This document shows positions 6,606-14,642 of a DNA stretch of 33,054 bases, piece by piece (position 1 is the first letter of the stretch; every line of letters begins with the position of its first letter). The notes under the pieces were generated by a model. The model saw only the letters and a list, made by a program, of their open reading frames with translations, searched no databases and had not been told where the DNA came from. Origin of the DNA: Flavobacteriales bacterium. Lineage in GTDB: Bacteria; Bacteroidota; Bacteroidia; Flavobacteriales; Flavobacteriaceae. The position numbers and the translations under genes are program-made. The stretch lies in the NCBI GenBank assembly GCA_027039975.1, contig JALWFE010000073.1, positions 1-33,054 of the forward strand. The letters run 5' to 3'.

Positions 6606-8530
6606 TTTTGTTTATATGGAATGACAATAATTACTTTAGTACCGGCAGGTTCTCCGTTTCCATCATACAAATCTTCAAACTTGAGTTCATAACCTGTCTG
6701 TGTATTTTTAGTAAAATGACGTAAACGTTCTTCCGAAAGTTTGATACCGACTGACTCACGTTTAAAAGTCCGGGTTTCTCTGATTTCAGCCGCTCTTTTT
6801 CGACCTATACCGTTATCGATTATTTCAATGACAAAATGTAAATCGTCTTTCGGATAAATATTAATTGTAAGATTTTTTTCACCTTCTTTCGGTGACAATC
6901 CGTGCCACAAAGCATTTTCAATAAAAGGCTGTGTCAAAAGCGGTGGTATCAATAATTCTTCCAAATTCAATTTATCGGAAACATTAATTTTAAAATTTAT
7001 TTTATCGGAAAAACGTGTATTTTCTATCGAAACATATTTTTTTATCGTTTCTATTTCATCCTTCAATGTGGTTTCTTTGTCAAGTGTGGATTGCAAAATA
7101 GTTCTTACCAATTTGGAAAAAGTGCTCAAATAAGCAACTGCTTCCTTTGTTTTTTGTTGAATGATAAATATTTTTAACGAATTTAGCGAATTAAAAATGA
7201 AATGCGGATTCATTCTTGCTCTTAATAAATCTTGTTCCAAATTCATCATTTTCCGTTGATTGTTTAACTGATAATATTTATAAAAAATACTAATCAAAAC
7301 AATAGTGAAAAACAAAAATAACAATGTAAAATAAAACGATTTTTTTGTCCTTTTCAATTTTTTCTTGACAATCATATTTTCTTCATCGAGAGCCTCCATT
7401 CGTTGCTTATTCTCCTGTTTTATTTGCTTTATAATGACGTCAGTGACCAATTGTCTGTTCTTTTCGTTTAAAATTTCATTTTGTTTCTCGTTAAATTTCT
7501 TATGGTAATACAAAGCTTCCTTATATTTCCCTTGTTTCTCCTTTAAAATAGAAATTTGTTTATATGCTTCTTGTGCCAAGGAAGGTATATTTTTTTGAAT
7601 AACAATTTGCAATCCCTTATTAATATTTTTTTCCGCTTTTTTCAATTGTCCGTCTTGTAAATATGCTTTACCCAAACTTATATAAACATCAGCCAAATAA
7701 TACACATCTCCCAACTGTTTTGCAAGATTCAAATTCGGTTGTATAAAGTTTATGGCTTCGCCGGTCTTTCCTTCTTTTAATAAAAGGTCACCTATACTCG
7801 TATTACAAATTATTTCACCTAATTTTGAATGAATTTTTTTATTATAAGATAATGATTTATGATAATAATCCAAAGCTTTGTCATAGTCCCCTTTACGTTC
7901 GTAAATAGAACCTATATTTTGATAATTGATTGCCAACCCAAGAATATTATTGTATTTTTTTTCAATTTCCAAAGCTTTTAAAAAATGTTTTAAAGCCATA
8001 TCATCCCGTTGCAACAACAGATAAATATTACCAATACTATTGTGAGAAATGGCAATATTCTCAAAAATATCATTGTTTTTTTCTGCAACATTAAGGGCAA
8101 GATTGAGGGCTTTATTGTGATATTCAAGGGCAGATTTTACGGCATCCATCCGGCGGTAAACCACACCTATCATATTCAAACTGTAAATTTCATCGGCAAT
8201 ATTACCGGACTTTTTTGCTATTTGATATGCTTTTTGATGATAATTTATTGCTTTGGAATAATCGCTGTTTATTCTAAAAAATTTCCCAAGATAATTATAG
8301 GCAAAAATTTCACCTTTCGGATAATTGTTTGTATGACTTAAAATGGCAAATTTTTTAAGCAGAACTGTATCTTTTTTGATATCTATCAGTAAATTATCGA
8401 GTTCTTTATTATTACTAATTTTATGAATCAATGCATAATTTATTATGCTGTCAACGGATTTGACCTGTGCAACCGGAAATGTGATAACACTTATAAAAAA
8501 TAAAATACTTAAAAAATATTTGACAGACAT
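6602..8530 (-). CDS. TPR-containing LytS/YehU-type sensor histidine kinase
   Basis: A 642-residue membrane sensor. A signal peptide (about 1-22, KYFLSILFFISVITFPVAQ) is followed by a periplasmic array of tetratricopeptide repeats (about 60-340; for example YNYLGKFFRINSDYSKAINY and YQNIGSIYERKGDYDKALDY), a charged helix, and one membrane span (about 399-420). The cytoplasmic kinase part is of the His_kinase type: phospho-acceptor His443 in RARMNPHFIFNSLNSLK, N-box QPFIENALWHGL (534-545) and G-box DNGIGR (572-577). Relatives usually phosphorylate a LytTR-type response regulator, but none is encoded nearby. It sits in an operon between mazG (21 bases) and coaX (4-base overlap). Signal and partner are unknown. 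Confidence 0.92.
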   Translation of the reverse strand: MSVKYFLSILFFISVITFPVAQVKSVDSIINYALIHKISNNKELDNLLIDIKKDTVLLKKFAILSHTNNYPKGEIFAYNYLGKFFRINSDYSKAINYHQKAYQIAKKSGNIADEIYSLNMIGVVYRRMDAVKSALEYHNKALNLALNVAEKNNDIFENIAISHNSIGNIYLLLQRDDMALKHFLKALEIEKKYNNILGLAINYQNIGSIYERKGDYDKALDYYHKSLSYNKKIHSKLGEIICNTSIGDLLLKEGKTGEAINFIQPNLNLAKQLGDVYYLADVYISLGKAYLQDGQLKKAEKNINKGLQIVIQKNIPSLAQEAYKQISILKEKQGKYKEALYYHKKFNEKQNEILNEKNRQLVTDVIIKQIKQENKQRMEALDEENMIVKKKLKRTKKSFYFTLLFLFFTIVLISIFYKYYQLNNQRKMMNLEQDLLRARMNPHFIFNSLNSLKIFIIQQKTKEAVAYLSTFSKLVRTILQSTLDKETTLKDEIETIKKYVSIENTRFSDKINFKINVSDKLNLEELLIPPLLTQPFIENALWHGLSPKEGEKNLTINIYPKDDLHFVIEIIDNGIGRKRAAEIRETRTFKRESVGIKLSEERLRHFTKNTQTGYELKFEDLYDGNGEPAGTKVIIVIPYKQK

Positions 8531-8551
8531 CCGCTTTGTAATATAATAAAA

Positions 8552-9322
8552 TTATTTTTTGGCTTCATTCCAATAAGATTCCATCTCTTCCAAAGACATA
8601 TTTTTTAAATTTTTGCCTTCATTTTTGGCCTTTTCTTCCAAATACTGAAATCTTTCGATAAATTTTTTATTGGTTTTTTCCAAAGCCGTTTCAGGATTTA
8701 TATCCAAAAACCGTGCATAGTTAATCAAAGAAAACATCACATCTCCAAATTCTTCTTCCATTTTTTCTTTATTATTCTTATCGACCTCGGTTTTAAATTC
8801 GGCTAATTCTTCCTGAACTTTTTCCCAAACCTGATCGGCATTGTCCCAGTCAAATCCGACACCTCGTGCTTTTTCTTGGATACGCATAGCTTTAACCATC
8901 GCAGGTAAAGATTTCGGCACTCCTTCCAAAACGGATTTTTTACCTTCTTTCAGTTTTAACTTTTCCCAATTTTCCTTGACTTCCGCCTCATCTTTTACTT
9001 TAACATCACCATATATATGCGGATGCCTGTAAATCAATTTTTCACTGATAGCATTGGCCACGTCGACAATGTCAAAATCACCGGTTTCGGAACCAATTTT
9101 GGCATAAAAAACAATATGCAATAACAAATCACCCAGCTCTTTTTTGATATTTTCCATATCTTTTTCCAAAATTGCATCAGCCAACTCATAAACCTCTTCA
9201 ATCGTAAGGTGACGCAAGGTGTCGAAAGTTTGTTTTTTATCCCAAGGACAACCTGCTCGCAAGTCGTCCATTATATCAAGGAGTCGTCCAAGTGCCGCTA
9301 ATTTTTCTTCTTTTGTATGCAT
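8552..9322 (-). CDS. mazG: nucleoside triphosphate pyrophosphohydrolase MazG
   Basis: Two-domain MazG of 256 residues, close to the E. coli size. MazG hydrolyses nucleoside triphosphates to monophosphates and pyrophosphate, and is linked to clearing damaged nucleotides and to lowering ppGpp. The N-domain shows CPWDKKQTFDTLRHLTIEE, EEVYELADAI and KKELGDLLLH. The C-domain shows EELAEFKTEV and EEFGDVMFSLINYARFL, each an EExxE plus ExxD metal motif, so both halves look intact. The start overlaps the end of the BtuF-like gene by 25 bases; the family's N-terminus fits this ATG. Confidence 0.95.
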   Translation of the reverse strand: MHTKEEKLAALGRLLDIMDDLRAGCPWDKKQTFDTLRHLTIEEVYELADAILEKDMENIKKELGDLLLHIVFYAKIGSETGDFDIVDVANAISEKLIYRHPHIYGDVKVKDEAEVKENWEKLKLKEGKKSVLEGVPKSLPAMVKAMRIQEKARGVGFDWDNADQVWEKVQEELAEFKTEVDKNNKEKMEEEFGDVMFSLINYARFLDINPETALEKTNKKFIERFQYLEEKAKNEGKNLKNMSLEEMESYWNEAKK

Positions 9323-10116
9323 ATATCAATTTCTTTTTGTAAACTGTTAAAATACGTAAAAGCTTGAACAGGATAAGCCCCAAACCAAGTAAAAGGTTCA
9401 CCTTGCACCAACATTATACAAGACCCGGGAAAAAATTCTTGTAATAAAGAACGTTCCTTTTCTTTAAACGGATATGGTTCGGAAGATAATAAAATCACTT
9501 CCGGTTTTAATTGCTGTAAATCTTTCAAATCTATTTGAGGATATCGTTTTTTATTTGCAAAAACATTTTCAAACCCGGCCAATTGCATCATATAATTGAT
9601 AAAAGTATCACCACCTACGGTCATCCAAGGTTCTTTCCAAATAAAATAAACAGCCCGTTTGAGTGGCTCATCGGTATAAGGGCGGTTCTTCTTTGCCATT
9701 GAAATATCGTTAATCAATTGTTGTGCCGCTTTACGACGGTTAAAAATGATGCCCAAGTCACTGATAAATTTTGTATTGTCCTGCAAATTTGATATATCAG
9801 AAACATAAACCGGTGCTATGTCTTGCAACCGGGATACCATATCTTTGGTATTTTCTTCTTTATTGGCCAAAATAATATCCGGTTCCAAACCTACAATTCT
9901 ATCAAATTTTACATCTTTGGTGCCACCAACAATAACTTTTTGTTTCTTAAAATGAGGCGGTAATTTGCAAAACCTGGTAATACCGGCAACTTCGTTTTCC
10001 AATTCCATAACATATAGCAAATAAGTTATTGAAGGCACCAATGAAACAATTTTTTCAGGCACTTTGTCCAATAAAATCAAGTTTCCAAACTGGTCTGTTA
10101 TCCGGATTTCATCCAT
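9298..10116 (-). CDS. BtuF-like helical-backbone metal/corrinoid binding protein without signal peptide
   Basis: A 272-residue protein with the class III periplasmic substrate-binding fold used for vitamin B12 and siderophores. Recognisable blocks are PEKIVSLVPSITYLLY near the N-terminus, VGGTKDVKFDRIVGLEPDII, the long central helix, and FIWKEPWMTVGGDTFINYMM. It begins directly with the mature-protein sequence MDEIRITDQFGN. The reading frame is closed upstream by the prfA stop codon, which is in the same frame three bases before this ATG, so no signal peptide can be added. No transporter permease or ATPase is nearby. It sits between prfA and mazG in an operon. A cytoplasmic corrinoid- or metal-binding role is possible; the ligand is unknown. 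Confidence 0.85.
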   Translation of the reverse strand: MDEIRITDQFGNLILLDKVPEKIVSLVPSITYLLYVMELENEVAGITRFCKLPPHFKKQKVIVGGTKDVKFDRIVGLEPDIILANKEENTKDMVSRLQDIAPVYVSDISNLQDNTKFISDLGIIFNRRKAAQQLINDISMAKKNRPYTDEPLKRAVYFIWKEPWMTVGGDTFINYMMQLAGFENVFANKKRYPQIDLKDLQQLKPEVILLSSEPYPFKEKERSLLQEFFPGSCIMLVQGEPFTWFGAYPVQAFTYFNSLQKEIDICIQKKKN

Positions 10117-10119
10117 GTT

Positions 10120-11196
10120 TTATAATTGTTCACCTGCCGCTTTTAGTTTTTCCGTATTATCTGCGATACGTAATGCTTCGATAATTTTATCGAGTTCACC
10201 GTTAATGATATTGTTCAAATCATACAAAGTCAAATTAATTCTATGGTCTGTTACCCTACCTTGCGGATAATTATAGGTACGAATTTTAGCTGATCTATCA
10301 CCACTTGAAACCATAGATTTGCGAAATTGAGCATCTGCTTCCTGACGTTTTTTCAACTCCAATTCATAAAGACGCGAGCGTAATACCGATAAAGCTTTTT
10401 CATAATTTTTATGTTGAGATTTTTGGTCTTGGCATTGCGCAACAATACCGGTAGGGATGTGTGTTAACCGCACAGCGGAATAAGTGGTATTAACCGATTG
10501 TCCACCGGGTCCGGAAGACATAAACAAATCTTTACGGATATCATTTGGATTTATCTCGATATCAAATTCTTCGGCTTCGGGAAAAACCATAACGGTAGCC
10601 GCAGACGTATGTACCCTGCCCTGAGTTTCGGTTTGCGGAACACGTTGCACACGATGAACACCGGCTTCATATTTCATTGTTCCGTAAACATCATCACCTG
10701 TTATTTTGAAAATAATTTCTTTAAATCCTCCTGATGTTCCTTCATTATAATCAACAATTTCCGTTCGCCAGCCTTTTTTATCGGCATACTTTGTGTACAT
10801 TCTGTACAAATCACCTGCAAAGATACTTGCTTCGTCACCTCCAGTCCCTGCCCGGATTTCAACAATGGCATTTTTGGAATCTTCGGGGTCTTTTGGAATT
10901 AACATAAATTTTATTTCTTCTTCCACTTCCGGCAGTTTTTTTTGTGCCTCTTCCAACTCCATTTTAGCCATTTCAATCATCTCCGGATCCTTTTCTTCCT
11001 CTAAAATTTCCTTGGCTTCCTTTATGGTATTTTCCAAGATTTCATATTCTTTGATTTTATCAACCAGCTTTTTTAATTCTTTATACTCTTTGTTTATTGC
11101 AACATACCGTTTACGATCGGAAATGATACCTGGTTGAATAATCAAATCCGACAGTTCATCAAATCGATTTTTTATAAGTTGAAACTTATCTTTCAT
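10120..11196 (-). CDS. prfA: peptide chain release factor 1
   Basis: Class I release factor that reads UAA and UAG and releases the finished protein from the ribosome. The catalytic GGQ lies at 231-233 in [20 protein letters not shown]. The codon-recognition tripeptide has the RF1 form PxT, here PQT at 187-189 within [20 protein letters not shown], which separates it from RF2 (SPF). Length 358 is normal. It is the first gene of a five-gene operon, with a -7 promoter element about 18-25 bases before its ATG. The next gene starts three bases after its stop, in the same frame. Confidence 0.97.
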   Translation of the reverse strand: MKDKFQLIKNRFDELSDLIIQPGIISDRKRYVAINKEYKELKKLVDKIKEYEILENTIKEAKEILEEEKDPEMIEMAKMELEEAQKKLPEVEEEIKFMLIPKDPEDSKNAIVEIRAGTGGDEASIFAGDLYRMYTKYADKKGWRTEIVDYNEGTSGGFKEIIFKITGDDVYGTMKYEAGVHRVQRVPQTETQGRVHTSAATVMVFPEAEEFDIEINPNDIRKDLFMSSGPGGQSVNTTYSAVRLTHIPTGIVAQCQDQKSQHKNYEKALSVLRSRLYELELKKRQEADAQFRKSMVSSGDRSAKIRTYNYPQGRVTDHRINLTLYDLNNIINGELDKIIEALRIADNTEKLKAAGEQL

Positions 11197-11213
11197 ATCA
11201 TTGTGATTTATTA

Positions 11214-11221
11214 CAAAAGTA
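11214..11221 (-). promoter_or_regulatory. -7 promoter element before prfA
   Basis: The complement reads TACTTTTG, an exact TAnnTTTG, about 18 bases from the prfA ATG. No TTG was found at the usual spacing upstream. The predicted leader is only about 10 bases. Confidence 0.5.
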
Positions 11222-11254
11222 ATAAATTAAAAGCAAAATAATCATTGTAATACA

Positions 11255-11284
11255 AAACATCCACCCTGTAAAGGATGGATGTTT
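11255..11284 (-). terminator. terminator of the gldKLMN operon
   Basis: On the minus strand AAACATCCATCC pairs with GGGTGGATGTTT over a six-base TTTACA loop, giving a 12-pair stem with one G-U pair. The stem ends in TTTTG rather than a long T-run, so the termination signal is only moderate. It lies 28 bases after the gldN stop and just ahead of the prfA promoter. Confidence 0.7.
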
Positions 11285-11311
11285 ATAAAATATTATGAAA
11301 AAAGCATTATT

Positions 11312-12199
11312 CTAATAATTCCACATATCCGATTCGTATTCACGTATTTTCTCTTTAATTCGTTGAGACTCTAACAATTGCCTCAAAGCATTATCGTGAA
11401 TATAATCTTTGATTTCGCGGTCACCGTACACATTATCTTCTTTGTATATTATACCGCTGAAACGGCGTGCATTCAACATGTGATCATAATCCAAAGGATG
11501 CATCGTATTACGCGGATTAAATGCATAATAATCGTGCAAAGTCAAACGTGCATCGGGATAAAAAACCCAAAAGACTTCCACCAAGTCCGGTGTTACACCG
11601 GCGGCCATACCTTTAGGGTCAATAGCAACGGGGGCTATACCTAATAACCTGTATTTCAATTCACCATACTTGGTATCAAAATACCAAATACCTCTAAAAT
11701 GAAATTCTTCGACAGTTTCGGCATTAACATGATATTCGTTGATATATTGTTCATCAACGACTCCTTCATCATTATACTGATTAATACCTTCTTCTGTTGT
11801 ATCAATAGCCATCATTCTGTCTTTAAGTTCGTCCAAACTGAGTTTTTGAGTAAAATAAGAATCGGCATAAACTTTGGTTATCCTTCCATTGACTATGCCT
11901 GTATATAAAGCGTCAAATAATGAACGTACATTCGGCATGGAAGCCAAACTGTCTGTCGGATAATACAAGGGTAAATTGAAGCGTTCATCCAAATCTACTC
12001 TTTCCCATACTTGTTTACCCCAGAGAATATCCCTGTCCTCGGTATATGGATAAGGTAAAGGTAAACTGAAATCCATTTTCTTTTGTTGCTCATTCTTTTT
12101 ACCTATCTCTGAAGGATCTTTGGCATTTAAGATATTGAATTGAGCAAATGTATTATTTGCCAAAAAAGTGAACGCTACTATTAAAAATACTTTTTTCAT
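11312..12199 (-). CDS. gldN: type IX secretion / gliding protein GldN
   Basis: Periplasmic ring protein that binds GldK and the tip of GldM. A cleavable signal peptide (about 1-19, MKKVFLIVAFTFLANNTFA) precedes a 275-residue domain with family segments such as YTEDRDILWGKQVWERVDL, FNLPLYYP, VEEFHFRGIWYFDTKYGEL, YRLLGIAPVA and VFWVFYPDAR. Length 295 is normal for GldN/PorN. It is the last gene of gldKLMN, 46 bases after gldM, and is followed by a terminator hairpin. No gldO paralogue follows, unlike in F. johnsoniae. Confidence 0.93.
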   Translation of the reverse strand: MKKVFLIVAFTFLANNTFAQFNILNAKDPSEIGKKNEQQKKMDFSLPLPYPYTEDRDILWGKQVWERVDLDERFNLPLYYPTDSLASMPNVRSLFDALYTGIVNGRITKVYADSYFTQKLSLDELKDRMMAIDTTEEGINQYNDEGVVDEQYINEYHVNAETVEEFHFRGIWYFDTKYGELKYRLLGIAPVAIDPKGMAAGVTPDLVEVFWVFYPDARLTLHDYYAFNPRNTMHPLDYDHMLNARRFSGIIYKEDNVYGDREIKDYIHDNALRQLLESQRIKEKIREYESDMWNY

Positions 12200-12245
12200 T
12201 TGTAATGATTTGTTTTTTATCCGGGGTAAAATAACCCTTTATATT

Positions 12246-13826
12246 TTAGTTAATTATTTCAACAATTACAGGAGAAACTTTATTGATTTTATATCCGGTA
12301 TTTCCTTTCAAATAAGCTTTAATGTTGTAAATCTGAACATTTTGACCTCTTTTAACCCTTCTTAATAAAGTTTTAGCTTGTGCATTCAACTTGGTACCAT
12401 TAACACGCAAGGTTGGTTGACCGGGTACTTTAAAGTCAAAACTTCTAACACCTAATTTTACATCAAAATCAAAGTCAGGTAATTTTGCACCGATAGTTGA
12501 AAGCCCTAAGTTTCGTTTAGGCATCTTTACAACACCACTTTCTCCACGTACCGTACCGACCGGCGGCGGAATATTTTTTACTCTGAAAGTTTTACTATCT
12601 GTTACGGTTTTGCCGTTAACTTTACCTGAAACTTTAATTTGAACGGTTTTTCCTTTATACTTGGTAACATTCATAACATATTTACCGGTACCAACTTTTT
12701 TCAAACCGGGAGCACTTACGGAAATTTTATTGTCAGGGACTCCTGGAATTGATATAGATAACGGATTATCTACACCTCTATAAACCACATTCATCTTATC
12801 AGCAGAAATTACAGCACTGTTAGGAACCGGAATTACAGCATATTTTATAACAAAAGGTAATAAAATATCTTTATTATTTTCGTTAAATACAATTTTACCT
12901 TTAACTTCTTTTTCTCCTACATTACCTGCCGGCATGTCCAAACGTACATAACCACTTGTCAATTGATCCTTTGGAACCGGTTGTCCGTTGATAATAACTT
13001 CTTTAAAAGTCATAGTACTGTCCACACGTCCCAAAGCTACTTTTCCGGTTACTTTTTCACCGGGAAAATAAGCTGATTTGTCCAATACAACAACGGGTTC
13101 GTAATTGGTTACGGATACATCCGAAGCCATCTGTCCTCGTAACATATCCGATAAAATTTCATTTTCCGTTACTTTGGCTTTATTGATATAATTTTCCAAT
13201 TTAAACAACGTAGCTACTGTCGGGAAACCTTCAAAATTGGCCATCAACCAAGGTTCAATACGTTTACCTTTATTGCCATGTTTAATATCATCCGTATTAA
13301 AACGTTGTTTAATATTATTTTGAGTTTCGTTTGATAAAGGCTTACCATCTATCTTTATATTTAAAAGATAGTTCCGGTAATCTTCTATTGTTTTTTTAAA
13401 TTCATTACCTACGCGAGTTGGTTTTCCTTTTCTAAAAAACAAATTATCTACGGTAGCAGAACCGGAAAGCAATTCATAATCTAACTTATCTTTCGGCGGC
13501 ACTTTTCCTTTAAATTCAATTTTAAGGATTGTATCCTTAACATTGTTAAGATAAGCTGCAAATTGCGCTGTTTTACTTTCTATTTCATTTGCCAACCGGC
13601 TTTTCTTAGCATACTTTTCGGGTTGCTCTTTTGCTTTTTGTTGCAAACTTTTGAGCAAATATTGATTCGATTTGGTCTTCATTTTAGCTTGCGTCTCAAT
13701 ATCCTCTGCCGATGTCCCGAAAGCCGAAAGTACTTTTTTGGACATTTGCAAAGCCATCATCGCTATAAAGACCAAATACATCAAATTGATCATTTTTTGT
13801 CTTGCTGATAATTTACCTCCTGCCAT
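12246..13826 (-). CDS. gldM: type IX secretion motor shaft GldM
   Basis: Inner-membrane protein whose single N-terminal helix sits inside the GldL ring and whose long periplasmic part carries force to the outer-membrane complex. It opens MAGGKLSARQKMINLMYLVF with one membrane helix (about 13-28), a coiled-coil-rich first domain, and then beta-sandwich domains (about 220-526) with segments such as YFPGEKVTGKVALG and PVPNSAVISADKMNVVYRGV. Length 526 is typical. Arg9, reported as important in F. johnsoniae, is present. Residue 31 is Lys (MSKKVLSAFG), where I recall Glu. It lies 66 bases after gldL and 46 before gldN. Confidence 0.95.
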   Translation of the reverse strand: MAGGKLSARQKMINLMYLVFIAMMALQMSKKVLSAFGTSAEDIETQAKMKTKSNQYLLKSLQQKAKEQPEKYAKKSRLANEIESKTAQFAAYLNNVKDTILKIEFKGKVPPKDKLDYELLSGSATVDNLFFRKGKPTRVGNEFKKTIEDYRNYLLNIKIDGKPLSNETQNNIKQRFNTDDIKHGNKGKRIEPWLMANFEGFPTVATLFKLENYINKAKVTENEILSDMLRGQMASDVSVTNYEPVVVLDKSAYFPGEKVTGKVALGRVDSTMTFKEVIINGQPVPKDQLTSGYVRLDMPAGNVGEKEVKGKIVFNENNKDILLPFVIKYAVIPVPNSAVISADKMNVVYRGVDNPLSISIPGVPDNKISVSAPGLKKVGTGKYVMNVTKYKGKTVQIKVSGKVNGKTVTDSKTFRVKNIPPPVGTVRGESGVVKMPKRNLGLSTIGAKLPDFDFDVKLGVRSFDFKVPGQPTLRVNGTKLNAQAKTLLRRVKRGQNVQIYNIKAYLKGNTGYKINKVSPVIVEIIN

Positions 13827-13892
13827 TACACAATTTTTTTAAAATTAATAAAATAATTAAGTGATATAAGATTCTTATTAAAAATAAGAAAC

Positions 13893-14546
13893 TTATTTAT
13901 TGATTTTCATGGCTGAAAGCATACCACCGTACACTTCATTCAAGTTAGCTAAGTTTTCTTTAAGTTTAGCCATATTTTCTTTTAATTGCTCGGCATAAGC
14001 AGCAGTTTCTGCATTGGCATTTGCATTTTTAACTACGCTTTCCAATTGAACTTGATAATGATTATTTAAAGTCTCAAGTTGAGATGAAGCTAATGAGAGT
14101 TCTTCAGCATACTTTTTCGTCGAATCTGCGGCATCGGTTACAACAGACATTTGTCTGGCAGCTTCATGGAATTTTTGGATACTTTCTCCTAAACTTCTCA
14201 TCAAATTGGAATCCAATTGTGCTTCTTGTAGCATTTTATCCAATTTTTCAGACAATCTGGCTTCCAATTCCGCTTCTGTTTTATCTTTTCTTTTACGAGG
14301 AGCACCACCTGCCAATTCCGGATATACCAATGACCAATCCAAATCTTCTTCTTGTTTATCAAAAGCTGAAACAAAGAACACTGCGGCTTCTGTTATCAAA
14401 CCAGCCATCAATAACGAGTCCCCGGTAAAAGGACCGAAACCGATATGTAAGATTTTAAACATTGCTCCTAAGATTACAATGGATGCTCCGATACTATATA
14501 CCATGTGGAACACCTGTTTTCTGGTTAAGAATTTTCCTGTTGCCAT
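13893..14546 (-). CDS. gldL: type IX secretion motor stator GldL
   Basis: Inner-membrane protein that forms a pentamer around the GldM helices and uses the proton gradient. Two membrane helices cover about 14-34 and 43-62; the rest (about 75-217) is a charged, coiled-coil cytoplasmic tail. Polar residues inside the membrane are kept: Lys31, His34 and Glu53, with the same spacing (22 between Lys and Glu) as K27, H30 and E49 described for F. johnsoniae GldL. This supports a working proton-driven motor. It follows gldK by 76 bases and precedes gldM by 66. Confidence 0.95.
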   Translation of the reverse strand: MATGKFLTRKQVFHMVYSIGASIVILGAMFKILHIGFGPFTGDSLLMAGLITEAAVFFVSAFDKQEEDLDWSLVYPELAGGAPRKRKDKTEAELEARLSEKLDKMLQEAQLDSNLMRSLGESIQKFHEAARQMSVVTDAADSTKKYAEELSLASSQLETLNNHYQVQLESVVKNANANAETAAYAEQLKENMAKLKENLANLNEVYGGMLSAMKINK

Positions 14547-14602
14547 ATTAAATTAATTTTAGTTAATAATTAGTTTTTAGTTTGTTTGTTTTTATTATTA
14601 TA

Positions 14603-14642
14603 TTAATGTTGTCCTTTTCTAGTTAATGTTGTCCTTTTCTAG
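14603..14642. repeat. exact 20-bp tandem duplication at the gldK stop codon
   Basis: The 20-mer TTAATGTTGTCCTTTTCTAG occurs twice without a single difference, at 14603-14622 and 14623-14642. The copy at 14623-14642 encodes the last gldK codons and its stop; the other is an untranslated extra copy directly downstream of the gene. The perfect identity suggests a recent slippage event. Confidence 0.9.

Noticed and set aside
13810-13826. AGGAGGT inside the first codons of gldM as a Shine-Dalgarno site
   Set aside because: It encodes Ala-Gly-Gly of the conserved MAGGK start and lies after the ATG, so it cannot serve this gene.
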